In this document: positions 15,922 through 25,173 of the stretch, piece after piece
Numbering within the stretch: position 1 is the stretch's first letter
Layout of the letters: each line of letters starts with the position of its first letter
From: an uncultured Prevotella sp.
GTDB taxonomy: Bacteria; Bacteroidota; Bacteroidia; Bacteroidales; Bacteroidaceae
Length of the DNA stretch: 64,000 nucleotides
Reading direction: 5' to 3'
Assembly (NCBI GenBank): GCA_900315955.1
Contig: ONBC01000001.1
Coordinates: forward strand, 1 to 64,000
Position numbers and translations under genes: made by a program
Notes under the pieces: model-generated
The model's input: the letters and a program-made list of their open reading frames with translations, nothing else
Told to the model about the DNA's origin: nothing
Database searches by the model: none

Positions 15922-18051
15922 ATGAATCATCTATTGTTTAGCCTGCCTCTGGCCCTCTGTCTCCTTGGCAGCCTTTCAGCCGCAGCCGGCGACAGCCTGC
16001 GAGTGGTGAAGGGTCAGGTGAGCAACTACTATATCCCCGTGGTGAACGAGTATCAGCTCACCGGGCGGGTGACCGACGGCAGCGGCAAGCCTCTGCAGGG
16101 AGCCACGGTGATGTTCTTCGCCTCTCCCGTCCATTGCAACACCGATGCCCAGGGCCGTTTCAGCCTCAAGGCCACCGATGCCGACCTCCATCTCTACATC
16201 TATTATCCCGGCATGAAGATGTCCAACCTTATGCGCACGAAGAACCAGCGCGAGGTCAGCGTCGTCATGGCTCCGGGCCGCGCCGATGCCGGTGAGGACG
16301 GGCCGGTGTGGTGCAATGGCACCAATGTCGGGCCGCGCCGTGAAGCCCAAGTCACACCCTGGTATGACCCGCGCCGCCCGACAACCACCACCTATTGCAA
16401 CCCGCTCAATATCAGTTACAACTATGAGCCCTATAATAACAATGTGAAAGCCGGCGGATGCTTCCGCTCCTCGGCCGACCCCATGGCTCTGACGTACAAA
16501 GGGCAGTATCTGCTCTTCTCCACCAATCAAGGCGGCTATCACTACAGCCGCAACCTGAGCGACTGGGATTTCCAGACGGCTTCCTTCCAACGCCTGCCTA
16601 TCGACGACGACCAGTGCGCGCCGGCGGCTTTCGTCAGTGGCGACACTCTCTTCTATACCGGTTCCACCTATGAGGGCCTGCCCGTCTGGTACTCCCTTCA
16701 TCCCGAGACTGGCCGGTGGAAACAGGCTGTTAGCCGCAGCGTGCTGCCATCGTGGGATCCTTGTCTCTTCCTCGACGACAACGGACGGCTCTACCTTTAT
16801 TATGGTTCGAGCAACGAGTACCCGCTCAAAGCCGTAGAGCTCAGCCATGAGACCTTTGTCCCCATCTCGAAGATTCACGATGTGCTGATGCTTCATCCAG
16901 AGAAGCACGGATGGGAGCGCTTCGGCATGAACAATGACGACACCACGACGTTGCGACCCTTCACCGAGGGAGCCTACATGACCAAGCACGACGGCAAGTA
17001 TTATCTGCAATATGGCGCGCCGGGCACGGAGTTCAAGATCTATGCCGACGGCGTGTATGTGGGCGACAGTCCGCTCGGGCCCTTCACCTACCAGCCTCAC
17101 AACCCTATGAGCTATAAGCCCGGCGGCTTTGTGCAGGGCGCGGGCCACGGCGGTACGTTCTGCGATCTCCACGGTCAGTATTGGCACGTGGCCACCTGCA
17201 TGCTCTCGCTGAAATACAAGTTTGAGCGTCGCATCGGGCTCTATCCGACCTATTTTGACCGTGACGGCGTGATGTGGGCCAACACAGCCTTCGGCGACTA
17301 TCCCCAGCGCAATGCCGACTATACGGGCACCGACCGCTTCACGGGATGGATGCTCCTGAGCTATGGCAAGCCCGTCAGCGTATCGTCTACCGACAGCACG
17401 CTTGTAACTGCCAATCTCAGCGACGAGAACATCCGCACCTATTGGAGCGCCGCCACAGGCAATGCCGGCGAGTGGCTGATAATGGATTTAGGAGGATCAA
17501 AGGAAGTAAGGGCGCTGCAACTCAACTACTACGACCGCCACACTCGACAGACCAACCGCGCCAACGACACTTACTATCAGTACCGTGTCTGGGCCAGTGA
17601 GGATGCTCAGCATTGGACCCTCGCCGTGGACAAGAGCGACGCTGACCGAGACACGCCTCACGACTATGTGGAGCTGCTCCAGCCCCTGCGCACACGCTAT
17701 CTGAAGGTGGAGAACGTTCACGTGCCCGGACGCGGCAACTTCTGCCTCTCCGAGCTGCGTGTCTTCGGACGGGCTGACGGCCAGGCTCCTGCTCTGCCCC
17801 GTGATTTCAGGGTGAGCCGAAACAAGTCCGATGGACGCAATGCTCTCATCAGCTGGCAACCCGTCGGTGGAGCTTACGGCTACAATATTTATTTCGGAAC
17901 AGCAAAGGACAAACTCTATCATTGCATCACCGTGAACGGCACAACGAGTTACGACCTTCGAGGATTGGATCTTGGCACCAGCTATTACTTTGCCATCCAG
18001 TCGCTCGGTGAGACGGGCGCGTCGGCAGTCTCTAAAACCATCAGAAAATGA
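15922..18051 (+). CDS. GH43-like multidomain glycosidase with F5/8-type C and FN3 domains
   Basis: The 709-residue secreted protein starts with a signal peptide ending LSAAAG. It then has a carboxypeptidase-D regulatory-like domain (LTGRVTDGSGKPLQGATVMF, about residues 45-115) and a five-bladed propeller with the GH43 acid triad: D186 in SSADP, D279 in SWDPCLF and E349 in FTEGAY. A discoidin/F5-8 type C module (about 490-620, EWLIMDLGGSKEVRALQL) and a C-terminal FN3-like domain follow. GH43 enzymes are usually arabinanases, xylosidases or galactosidases, but here the neighbours are GH144 and GH3, so activity on a decorated or unusual beta-glucan should be considered. It is part of PUL 1; its TGA stop overlaps the ATG of the next gene. 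Confidence 0.75.
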   Translation: MNHLLFSLPLALCLLGSLSAAAGDSLRVVKGQVSNYYIPVVNEYQLTGRVTDGSGKPLQGATVMFFASPVHCNTDAQGRFSLKATDADLHLYIYYPGMKMSNLMRTKNQREVSVVMAPGRADAGEDGPVWCNGTNVGPRREAQVTPWYDPRRPTTTTYCNPLNISYNYEPYNNNVKAGGCFRSSADPMALTYKGQYLLFSTNQGGYHYSRNLSDWDFQTASFQRLPIDDDQCAPAAFVSGDTLFYTGSTYEGLPVWYSLHPETGRWKQAVSRSVLPSWDPCLFLDDNGRLYLYYGSSNEYPLKAVELSHETFVPISKIHDVLMLHPEKHGWERFGMNNDDTTTLRPFTEGAYMTKHDGKYYLQYGAPGTEFKIYADGVYVGDSPLGPFTYQPHNPMSYKPGGFVQGAGHGGTFCDLHGQYWHVATCMLSLKYKFERRIGLYPTYFDRDGVMWANTAFGDYPQRNADYTGTDRFTGWMLLSYGKPVSVSSTDSTLVTANLSDENIRTYWSAATGNAGEWLIMDLGGSKEVRALQLNYYDRHTRQTNRANDTYYQYRVWASEDAQHWTLAVDKSDADRDTPHDYVELLQPLRTRYLKVENVHVPGRGNFCLSELRVFGRADGQAPALPRDFRVSRNKSDGRNALISWQPVGGAYGYNIYFGTAKDKLYHCITVNGTTSYDLRGLDLGTSYYFAIQSLGETGASAVSKTIRK

Positions 18052-18299
18052 AATTTGAAACCTCAGTAATCCTCAAGACGGTGGCTGCTCTGCTCTGGGC
18101 TTTCATGGCCGGCCTTGTCGCCTCCTCGTTCTATATCGGCGACCGCAACCTGTTGGTCACGCTCGTGGCTCTTCTGCTCATCGCCGGTGTTCTTGTAGTG
18201 GGCCGCCGCCTGTGTCGGATGCGCCACTGGTGGAGCATCGGAGCGTTATGCATCAGCTTCGTGTTGGGCTTCGTGTGCTCGGTATTCGGTATTTGTTGA
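18048..18299 (+). CDS. Small three-span membrane protein embedded in PUL 1
   Basis: The 83-residue protein starts inside the last codon of the GH43-like gene (ATGA overlap), so translation is probably coupled. Three hydrophobic stretches are visible: VAALLWAFMAGLVASSFYI, LLVTLVALLLIAGVLVV and SIGALCISFVLGFVCSVF, separated by short basic loops (RRLCRMRHWW). I recognise no family. An inner-membrane protein of this size inside a glycan operon is unusual; a helper of sugar uptake or a regulator of the neighbouring membrane sensor are guesses only. The overlap and the composition argue that it is a real gene. Confidence 0.65.
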   Translation: MKFETSVILKTVAALLWAFMAGLVASSFYIGDRNLLVTLVALLLIAGVLVVGRRLCRMRHWWSIGALCISFVLGFVCSVFGIC

Positions 18300-18313
18300 T
18301 TATTTAACCCATT

Positions 18314-19702
18314 ATGGATATGAAACTGAAAATCATTCCTCTACTCTTATCTCTCATGTTTCCGTTGGCCTCCTGCGCCTCTCCCGACAATACGGTGACG
18401 GACAACGGAAAGACCTCCACGGGCGAGAAGCCCGACTATGTGCCAGGCCGTCCTGTGTCGTTCGACAGCGACAGTGCCATGCTCGACTACATCCAGCGCA
18501 CCACCCTCAACTATATGTGGGACGGTGCCGAGCCTACGTCGGGGCTGGCGCGCGAACGCATCCATCTCGACGGAGTCTATCCCGAGAACGATGCTGACGT
18601 GGTGACCATCGGCGGTAGCGGATTCGGCGTGGCCGGACTGCTCGTGGGTATCAACCGCGGGTTCATTGGACTTGAGGAAGGGGTGGCACGGCTGACAAAG
18701 ATTGTGGACTATTTAGGTCGGGCCGACCGCTTCCACGGTGTGTGGTCCCACTGGCTCTACGGACCCACGGGCAAGGTGAAACCTTTCGGCCAGAAGGACA
18801 ATGGCGGCGACCTCGTGGAGAGCTGCTTCATGATGGAGAGCCTGCTCTGCGTGCGACAGTATTTCAAGGATGGCAACGCTCAGGAAAAGGCTCTCGCGGA
18901 GAAGATCGATGCGCTGTGGCGTGACATGGAGTTCGACTGGTATACGCGGGGCGGACAGCATGTGCTCTACTGGCACTGGTCGCCCGACTACGGGTGGGAG
19001 ATGAACTTCCCTCTGCAAGGTTACAACGAGTGCATGATCGTCTATATCCTGGCCGCGGCCTCGCCGACCCACAGCGTGCCGGCCTCGTGCTACCACGAGG
19101 GATGGGCCCGCGGTGGGGCCATCAGGAGCAAGGCTGCGCCCTACGGCTATCCGCTTGAGGTGAAGCACAACGGAGCGGAGGCTACGGGCGGTCCGCTCTT
19201 CTGGGCCCACTATTCGTGGATAGGGATCGACCCCCGACATCTCAAGGATGAGTATGCCGACTGGTGGAACGTGGTGCGCAACCATGCGATGAGCGACTAT
19301 GCCTATTGTGTGGCCAACCCGAAGGGGTACAAAGGCTACGGCAAGGACTGCTGGGGCCTGACGGCCAGCTATTCGCCTGCGGGCTACTCGGCTCATTCCC
19401 CTGCCAACGACTTGGGCGTGATCAGCCCCACGGCGGCTCTCTCCTCCTTCCCCTACACCCCGCAGGAGTCGATGGCGGCTCTGAAATACTTCTGGAACCA
19501 GGGACTGTGGATCTGGGGCAAGTATGGCTTCTACGATGCTTTCTCTCTGCAAACGCATTGGACGGTTCCCCGTTATCTGGCTATCGACCAGCTGACTATC
19601 GCCCCGATGATAGAGAACTATCGGTCGGGTCTGCTCTGGAGGCTCTTCATGAGTTGCCCGGAGGTGCAGCAGGGACTGAAGAAGCTGGGAATGGGAGAAT
19701 AA
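18314..19702 (+). CDS. GH144-like endo-beta-1,2-glucanase lipoprotein (glucoamylase-like fold)
   Basis: The 462-residue product has a lipobox (LMFPLASC) followed by an (alpha/alpha)6-barrel protein of the Bacteroidetes 'glucoamylase family', now partly classed as GH144. Recognisable blocks are YMWDGAEPTSGLARER, VTIGGSGFGVAGLLVGINRG, GDLVESCFMMESLLCVRQ, WHWSPDYGWEMNFPLQGYNE and DCWGLTASYSPAGY. Characterised GH144 members are endo-beta-1,2-glucanases releasing sophoro-oligosaccharides. That fits the GH3 gene 189 bp downstream, which could finish them to glucose. The assignment rests on family likeness remembered from the motifs, not on a search. ATG 18314 is used; ATG 18320 in the same frame would also give a lipoprotein signal. 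Confidence 0.8.
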   Translation: MDMKLKIIPLLLSLMFPLASCASPDNTVTDNGKTSTGEKPDYVPGRPVSFDSDSAMLDYIQRTTLNYMWDGAEPTSGLARERIHLDGVYPENDADVVTIGGSGFGVAGLLVGINRGFIGLEEGVARLTKIVDYLGRADRFHGVWSHWLYGPTGKVKPFGQKDNGGDLVESCFMMESLLCVRQYFKDGNAQEKALAEKIDALWRDMEFDWYTRGGQHVLYWHWSPDYGWEMNFPLQGYNECMIVYILAAASPTHSVPASCYHEGWARGGAIRSKAAPYGYPLEVKHNGAEATGGPLFWAHYSWIGIDPRHLKDEYADWWNVVRNHAMSDYAYCVANPKGYKGYGKDCWGLTASYSPAGYSAHSPANDLGVISPTAALSSFPYTPQESMAALKYFWNQGLWIWGKYGFYDAFSLQTHWTVPRYLAIDQLTIAPMIENYRSGLLWRLFMSCPEVQQGLKKLGMGE

Positions 19703-19850
19703 TGTTAAATGTTTAATGTTAAATGTTTAATGTTAAATGTTTAATGTATAGAGTGTATAATGTATAGTGTATAGTGTTAAATGTTTAATGGACAGTGTAC
19801 CATGTATAATGTAATGTGTTTAATGTATAATTGTGCCTTACACTATATAG
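19700..19850 (+). repeat. AT-rich tandem repeat after the GH144-like gene
   Basis: Starting at the stop codon, a 14-bp unit TGTTAAATGTTTAA is repeated about three times and then decays into related TGTATAATGTATAG-like copies up to about 19850. No gene or clear promoter is seen between here and the GH3 start at 19892. Confidence 0.85.
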
Positions 19851-19891
19851 GTCAGTCTGTTGAACATTAGAAATAATACGAACCAAAAACT

Positions 19892-22165
19892 ATGAAGAAA
19901 AAGAAATTACTATTGGCAGCGGCGGCACTCTTCCTGTCGGCTGCTGTTCATGCTCAGGATGCCAGGATGGAAGCGTTCATCGACAATCTGATGAGCAAGA
20001 TGACCCTGCGGGAGAAGATAGGACAGCTCAACCTTCCCGTGACGGGCGAGATCGTGACGGGAGAGGCGAAGAGCAGCGATGTGGCCGGAAAGATTATCCG
20101 TGGCGAGGTAGGCGGCCTCTTCAACCTGAAGGGTGTCGACAAGATTCGTGAGGTGCAGAAAATTGCGGTGGAGAAGAGCCGGCTCAAGATTCCGCTCATC
20201 TTCGGCATGGATGTCATCCACGGTTATGAGACCGTCTTCCCCATCCCCCTGGCCCTATCGTGCAGCTGGGATATGGAGGGCATCCGCCGTTCGGCCAGTG
20301 TAGCCGCTCAGGAGAGCAGTGCCGACGGCATCTGCTGGACCTTCAGCCCGATGGTCGACATCAGTCACGAGCCCCGATGGGGACGCATGGCTGAAGGCAG
20401 TGGGGAGGATCCCTATCTCGGTGCACGTATCGCTGAGGCAATGGTGCACGGCTATCAGGGCGACAACCTGAAAGCCAACAACACCATCATGGCCTGTGTG
20501 AAGCACTTCGCGCTCTACGGAGCTCCCGAGGCAGGACGCGACTACAACACGGTGGACATGAGCCGTCTGAGGATGTTCAACGACTATTTTCCGCCCTACA
20601 AGGCGGCCGTGGATGCCGGGGCAGGCAGTGTGATGACCTCGTTCAACGTGGTGGATGGTATTCCGGCCACGGGCAACAAATGGCTGCTCGACGATGTGCT
20701 GCGTCGTCAGTGGGGATTCGACGGTTTCGTCGTCACCGACTATACGGCCATCATGGAGATGACCAACCACGGGCTGGGCGACCTGCAGCAGGTCTCGGCC
20801 CTGGCCCTGAACGCGGGCACCGACATGGATATGGTCGCCGACGGCTATATCGGCACCTTGGAGAAGTCGCTCCGTGAGGGAAAGGTCACGATGCAGGAGA
20901 TTGACAAGGCTTGCCACCGCATCCTGGAGGCCAAATACAAACTGGGGCTCTTCGATGATCCTTACCGTTATCTCGACAGCAAGCGTGCAAAGAAGGAGAT
21001 CTATACGCCCGAGCATCGCGCTACAGCCCGCAGCCTGGCTGCGGAGACGTTTGTACTGCTCAAGAATGAGGGGCATCTCCTGCCCTTGCAGAAGAAGGGG
21101 CGCATCGCTCTCATCGGTCCCTTGGCCAATACCAATGCCAACATGCCGGGCACGTGGAGCGTGGCCGCCAACTTTGACAGATACAAGTCGCTCTACCAGG
21201 CTATGAAAGAGGCCGTGGGCGACAAGGCCGAGGTGGTCTGCGCCAAGGGCAGCAACATCATGGACAACGAGCAGATAGAAGCCAACGGATCCATGTTTGG
21301 CCGAGCCATCCGTGACAGCCGCCCCGCCGGAGAGATGATCTCCGAGGCAGTGAGTCTGGCACGTCAGTCGGATGTCATTGTGGCTGCCGTGGGGGAGACC
21401 TCAGAGATGAGCGGCGAGAGCAGCAGCCGCAGCGATCTCACGCTGCCCGACGCGCAACGACGCTTGCTCGAAGCACTGGACAAGACGGGCAAGCCCGTCG
21501 TCCTGGTCAACTTCTCGGGTCGTCCCACGGTGATGACCTGGGAGAGCAGCCGTTTCCCGGCCATCCTCAACGTCTGGTTCGGCGGTTCTGAGGCCGGCGA
21601 TGCCATCTGCGACGTGCTCTTCGGCGACAAGGCTCCCAGTGGAAAGCTCTCTTTCACCATGCCCAAGAGCGTGGGCCAGATTCCGCTCTACTATAACCAT
21701 CTCAACACCGGACGGCCCTTGGAGAAAGGCAAGTGGTTCACCAAGTTCAAGAGCAACTACCTCGACATCGACAACGATCCGCTCTATCCCTTCGGCTACG
21801 GACTGTCCTACACGACGTTCCGCTACGGTGAGCCGCGTATCGACCGCACGACGATGACGGCCGACGGTGCCGTGAAGGTGTCGGTGGATGTCACCAATAC
21901 AGGCTCTTGCGACGGCTGCGAGATTGTGCAGCTCTATATCCGTGACCTCGTGGCCAGCATCTCACGACCCGTGGAGGAGCTGAAGGACTTCAGCCGCATC
22001 CATCTGGCCAAGGGAGAGACCAGGACAGTGACCTTCACCATCACCGCCGACAAGCTGAAGTTCTACAACAGCAACTTGCGACTCGTCTGCGAGCCCGGCG
22101 AGTTTGAGGTCATGGTAGGTCCCAACAGCCGTGACGTGCAGACGGTGAAGTTCACGCTGGAATAA
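19892..22165 (+). CDS. GH3 beta-glucosidase, BglX-like, exported
   Basis: The 757-residue protein has a signal peptide (MKKKKLLLAAAALFLSAAVHA), the GH3 N-terminal barrel, the (alpha/beta)6 sandwich and a C-terminal FN3-like domain. The nucleophile is D283 in GFVVTDYTAI and the likely acid/base is E509 in MSGESSSRSDL. Substrate-site motifs KHFALYG and EDPYLG are present. GH3 enzymes remove glucose from the non-reducing end of beta-gluco-oligosaccharides. As the last gene of PUL 1, behind the GH144-like endoglucanase, it probably hydrolyses sophoro-oligosaccharides in the periplasm. No terminator is visible in the 29 bp before the convergent gene. Confidence 0.92.
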   Translation: MKKKKLLLAAAALFLSAAVHAQDARMEAFIDNLMSKMTLREKIGQLNLPVTGEIVTGEAKSSDVAGKIIRGEVGGLFNLKGVDKIREVQKIAVEKSRLKIPLIFGMDVIHGYETVFPIPLALSCSWDMEGIRRSASVAAQESSADGICWTFSPMVDISHEPRWGRMAEGSGEDPYLGARIAEAMVHGYQGDNLKANNTIMACVKHFALYGAPEAGRDYNTVDMSRLRMFNDYFPPYKAAVDAGAGSVMTSFNVVDGIPATGNKWLLDDVLRRQWGFDGFVVTDYTAIMEMTNHGLGDLQQVSALALNAGTDMDMVADGYIGTLEKSLREGKVTMQEIDKACHRILEAKYKLGLFDDPYRYLDSKRAKKEIYTPEHRATARSLAAETFVLLKNEGHLLPLQKKGRIALIGPLANTNANMPGTWSVAANFDRYKSLYQAMKEAVGDKAEVVCAKGSNIMDNEQIEANGSMFGRAIRDSRPAGEMISEAVSLARQSDVIVAAVGETSEMSGESSSRSDLTLPDAQRRLLEALDKTGKPVVLVNFSGRPTVMTWESSRFPAILNVWFGGSEAGDAICDVLFGDKAPSGKLSFTMPKSVGQIPLYYNHLNTGRPLEKGKWFTKFKSNYLDIDNDPLYPFGYGLSYTTFRYGEPRIDRTTMTADGAVKVSVDVTNTGSCDGCEIVQLYIRDLVASISRPVEELKDFSRIHLAKGETRTVTFTITADKLKFYNSNLRLVCEPGEFEVMVGPNSRDVQTVKFTLE

Positions 22166-22194
22166 GGAGTAAAGAATTCCGATTATGATCCTAC

Positions 22195-24075
22195 CTACCA
22201 AGTTGTGTTTGCCGGTTTATACTCCGGCACAAGAGCTTTCATCTGAGCTATGACGGCCTTCGAATCATAGGTATTGGCCGTTGCGATAAGCTGATCGATA
22301 GCGTCGGAGACATCCTTAAATTCGTATTGCCTTACCTTGGCAATACGGATTTTCTTGTTAAAGGTCGGCTCCGTGCTCTCCTGGTCGGCCAGCACCTCTT
22401 CATAGAGCTTCTCGCCGGGGCGCAGGCCGGTATAGACAATGTGCACGTTCTTTGCCCCGGAAAGCTTGATCATACGCTCGGCGAGGTCGGCGATACGCAC
22501 CGACTGTCCCATGTCGAAAACGAAGATCTGACCGCCCCGTCCATGCGTGCCTGCCTCAAGAACAAGCTCGCAGGCCTCCGGGATCAGCATAAAGAACCGC
22601 GTCACATGAGGGTCGGTGACTGTTACAGGCCCTCCATTGCGTATCTGCTTCTCAAAGATAGGAATCACGGATCCGTTGCTGCCTAAGACATTACCAAAGC
22701 GCGTCGTGACAAACTCTGTCGTCGGCTGTGCACTGTTCAGGCTCTGCGTGTAAATCTCGCAGAGGCGCTTCGAGCAGCCCATGACGTTCGTGGGATTCAC
22801 AGCCTTGTCGGTGGAGATCATCACAAACTTCTTCACACCGTATTTAACGCTAAGATCGGCTATATACTTGGTGCCTCTCACATTATTCAATATAGCCTCT
22901 GCCGGTTCCGTCTCCATCATCGGCACATGCTTGTAGGCTGCGGCATGGAAGACATAGTCGGGATGCCAGTGGGCAAAAATACGCTCCATAAGGGCCTTCT
23001 GACAAATACTGGCAACGACAACCTTATTCTTGATATCCGGAAACATGCGCTTCATCATCAACATGATATCATGCTGGGGTGTCTCAGCCTGATCGACGAG
23101 AATCATCATAGCCGGTTTATATTTGGCTATCTGCCTGACCATCTCCGAGCCTATACTGCCTGCGGCACCCGTAATGAGGATCGTCCGGTCGCGGAGCATC
23201 CGGCCGATAGCTTCCATATCGACATGAATTTCATCACGTGGCAACAGATCAGCAACGTCCACATCCTTGAGCGAATCAGAGGTGATCTCCTGACCTTCAT
23301 GCCACTCCTCCATGTTTCGCATCACGAAGATATGGATGCCTAAGTTAAGGAGATAATTTTGCAGATCAGTATCGTTACGGAAGTAACGCATGGCAATAGG
23401 AGAAACCAGTATCGCCTCTATATGCTTATCACGTAAGATTTTTTCTAAATCGTCTTTCTTGCCATAAACACGTTTGCCCATCACAAACTTATGCTCAATC
23501 TTAGGATCCGGCGATATAAAACCCACAAGCCGAAAACGACGGTTTCCGCCGCTCCTGATGGAACGGGCCAATGCCGCGGCACCGGCATGGACACCATAGA
23601 TAAGGACCGGACGATTGTCATTTTTCGCAATAAGCACATCAAACACTTCCTTGACAACAAGGCGCCATGCCCACATCAACACCGTGGAGAAAATATACAT
23701 CAGCAGGATCTGGCGACCGACAAGCGGAAGAAAAGGAAGATGCTTAAAAATAACGAGATAATGGAAACACAAGGCAAAAAACAAACTTACTGCCTGTGCG
23801 CATACGATATGCCTCAGATCCTCAATGGACGAATAACGCACAATGCCACTGTAGGTATGGAAAAGACGATAGCCTATGAGGTTGAACAGCAGATAGATGC
23901 CTATTGTCCTGGACAAAGGTATGATATTACCCAACGTCACTGCTCCCCGGTAATAGAACCAGAACACGAGGATTCCGGAAAGATAACAGATCACAAGATC
24001 TACAAACAGCACACACCAGTAAGGGAGCGCGCTACGGGAGAGATACCAATGACTTATTTTCTTAAAGATATTCAT
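22195..24075 (-). CDS. Membrane nucleotide-sugar 4,6-dehydratase/epimerase (WbpM/CapD type)
   Basis: The 626-residue protein has about four N-terminal membrane spans (residues 15-130), a first Rossmann-like domain (YGVHAGAAALARSI) and a second, catalytic SDR domain with the NAD-binding motif ITGAAGSIGSE. The active-site region ISTDKAVNPTNVMGCSKR is the form found in WbpM/FlaA1/CapD proteins, which use Met in place of the usual SDR Tyr. Such enzymes make UDP-4-keto-6-deoxy-GlcNAc-type intermediates for capsule, O-antigen or glycoprotein sugars at the inner membrane. It stands alone, convergent with PUL 1. ATG 24075 fits the hydrophobic N-terminus. Confidence 0.92.
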   Translation of the reverse strand: MNIFKKISHWYLSRSALPYWCVLFVDLVICYLSGILVFWFYYRGAVTLGNIIPLSRTIGIYLLFNLIGYRLFHTYSGIVRYSSIEDLRHIVCAQAVSLFFALCFHYLVIFKHLPFLPLVGRQILLMYIFSTVLMWAWRLVVKEVFDVLIAKNDNRPVLIYGVHAGAAALARSIRSGGNRRFRLVGFISPDPKIEHKFVMGKRVYGKKDDLEKILRDKHIEAILVSPIAMRYFRNDTDLQNYLLNLGIHIFVMRNMEEWHEGQEITSDSLKDVDVADLLPRDEIHVDMEAIGRMLRDRTILITGAAGSIGSEMVRQIAKYKPAMMILVDQAETPQHDIMLMMKRMFPDIKNKVVVASICQKALMERIFAHWHPDYVFHAAAYKHVPMMETEPAEAILNNVRGTKYIADLSVKYGVKKFVMISTDKAVNPTNVMGCSKRLCEIYTQSLNSAQPTTEFVTTRFGNVLGSNGSVIPIFEKQIRNGGPVTVTDPHVTRFFMLIPEACELVLEAGTHGRGGQIFVFDMGQSVRIADLAERMIKLSGAKNVHIVYTGLRPGEKLYEEVLADQESTEPTFNKKIRIAKVRQYEFKDVSDAIDQLIATANTYDSKAVIAQMKALVPEYKPANTTW

Positions 24076-24145
24076 AATCTACTGTTTGTTACTTATTTAA
24101 CCCTTCGATTGAATCTGAAGACAGAACATTCAACAAGCAAATGCA

Positions 24146-24153
24146 AAATTAAT
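24146..24153 (-). promoter_or_regulatory. -7 element for the WbpM/CapD-type gene
   Basis: CAAAATTA on the plus strand is TAATTTTG on the minus strand, a Bacteroidales -7 element 71 bp upstream of the start. The -33 element is not clear. The remaining gap (24154-24757) has no gene; it holds the dispersed element described next. Confidence 0.5.
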
Positions 24154-24345
24154 AATTCCTTTTGTAAAAGTGCCTTATTAGTGCCTCGAAATTTCTTTTT
24201 CTATGGAAACATGTTGTCCTTTCTTGAATATTTGGGCACCGCTTGATGACCATGACCATGGTGTAGAGCAATAACCACTCCCTCAAATTCTGCCATGCAG
24301 CAGCCATTGGAAAATAGCACGGCAAATCTGTTTCTCATGAAAAAA

Positions 24346-24732
24346 CTTTACGAAAAGTAAAAAGTCAGGACAATGAGAACAGCACGAAACAGAAGGCAAA
24401 AGAGTGGGTAAAGAGGCCAAAAAGGAGCATGCCGGATAAGAAAAAAGGTTGGGAATCCGACGTTCCTACGGTTATGTCACCGGCATTTAAGTTGAATGAA
24501 GCCTACCCAACCGCCTAAGGTATGGTACCTAACTGTAGTCAGGTAGGGTACACAACTATAGTCAGGTCGGAGACCTGATCGTGAAAGGTAAACCGCCAAA
24601 AGGCAAAAAAAATTATAACTGTCTAATTGATAGATATTTACCAACTCGCCCCAAGAATGCGTTCTTTTCGCACAACAACCTCTTTGCCCGAAAAAAAACG
24701 ATTCTCAGCGGGGGTTGGAAATAAAAAATCTT
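24346..24732 (+). repeat. Dispersed intergenic element, copy 1 (387 bp)
   Basis: This stretch is homologous, in the opposite orientation, to 38803-39196. Shared blocks in the same order are: a left end at 24346-24375 (CTTTACGAAAAGTAAAAAGT then CAGGACAATG); CTACGGTTATGTCACCG at 24466-24482, identical in both; degenerate 22-23-bp tandem units at 24526-24570; and CGATTCTCAGCGGGGGTTG at 24699-24717, identical in both; then AAAAAATCTT. Between blocks the copies differ. There is no long ORF and no terminal inverted repeat that I can see. It could be a non-autonomous mobile element or an RNA-producing repeat. Confidence 0.75.
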
Positions 24733-24757
24733 TAATAGATTCACGATATTGCCCCCC

Positions 24758-25140
24758 TCACTTAGGACAAGCAACTGCGAACCGTTTCTTCCATTCTACA
24801 TAATAATCAGGCGCATAAGGCGGCAACTCACCGTTAGCATCAATGAAGAGCTGGGTAGTCTCGGCACGTAGGCAGAGCTTGTGGTCTGACAGACGGCAGA
24901 TCTCATAACGATAGTCGAGGCCGAGCGCATGGAACGGAGCCTGTAACGGCTCGCCCGACCCAAGACCACCGATGTAATGGAGACCGGTGTCGAAATGGAA
25001 ACCGTGGCGCACAAAGCTCTGCACGCAACTGCCGGCTGGCACTCGCGCTCGAGGATCAGGACACGAAGGCCGCGTGCCGCCAGGAAATTGGCACACTCAA
25101 GACCGCCAAGGCCTGAACCTATGATGATGTCGGTTTTCAT
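24758..25140 (-). pseudogene. Remnant of a phytoene-desaturase-like FAD oxidoreductase
   Basis: The minus frame starting at 25140 has a dinucleotide-binding motif (DIIIGSGLGGLECANFLAARG, here split as IIIGSGLGG and ECANFLAARG) and loses its meaning after RECQPA. A second frame then continues with VQSFVRHGFHFDTGLHYIGGL and ends at TAG 24758. The two frames together give only about 125 residues of a family that is normally about 500. The gene is thus frameshifted and has lost most of its 3' part. Such enzymes accompany MMPL exporters in aryl-polyene/flexirubin-type clusters, and an MMPL remnant lies directly upstream. Confidence 0.8.
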
Positions 25141-25155
25141 GACTTTTAACTTTCT

Positions 25156-25173
25156 GCCACCGTAAACGGTGGC
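25156..25173 (+). repeat. 18-bp hairpin repeat, copy 1
   Basis: GCCACCGTAAACGGTGGC is an 8-bp perfect stem with a two-base loop, followed by ACACAGAAC (25174-25182). A second copy at 28886-28903 differs by a paired change (C-G to A-T) that keeps the stem, with the same ACACAGAAC flank. It separates two gene remnants. Confidence 0.75.

Noticed and set aside
23491..24246. A 251-codon plus-strand frame opposite the WbpM/CapD-type gene
   Set aside because: It is antisense to a clearly conserved enzyme, has no protein-like pattern, and has no promoter or start context of its own.
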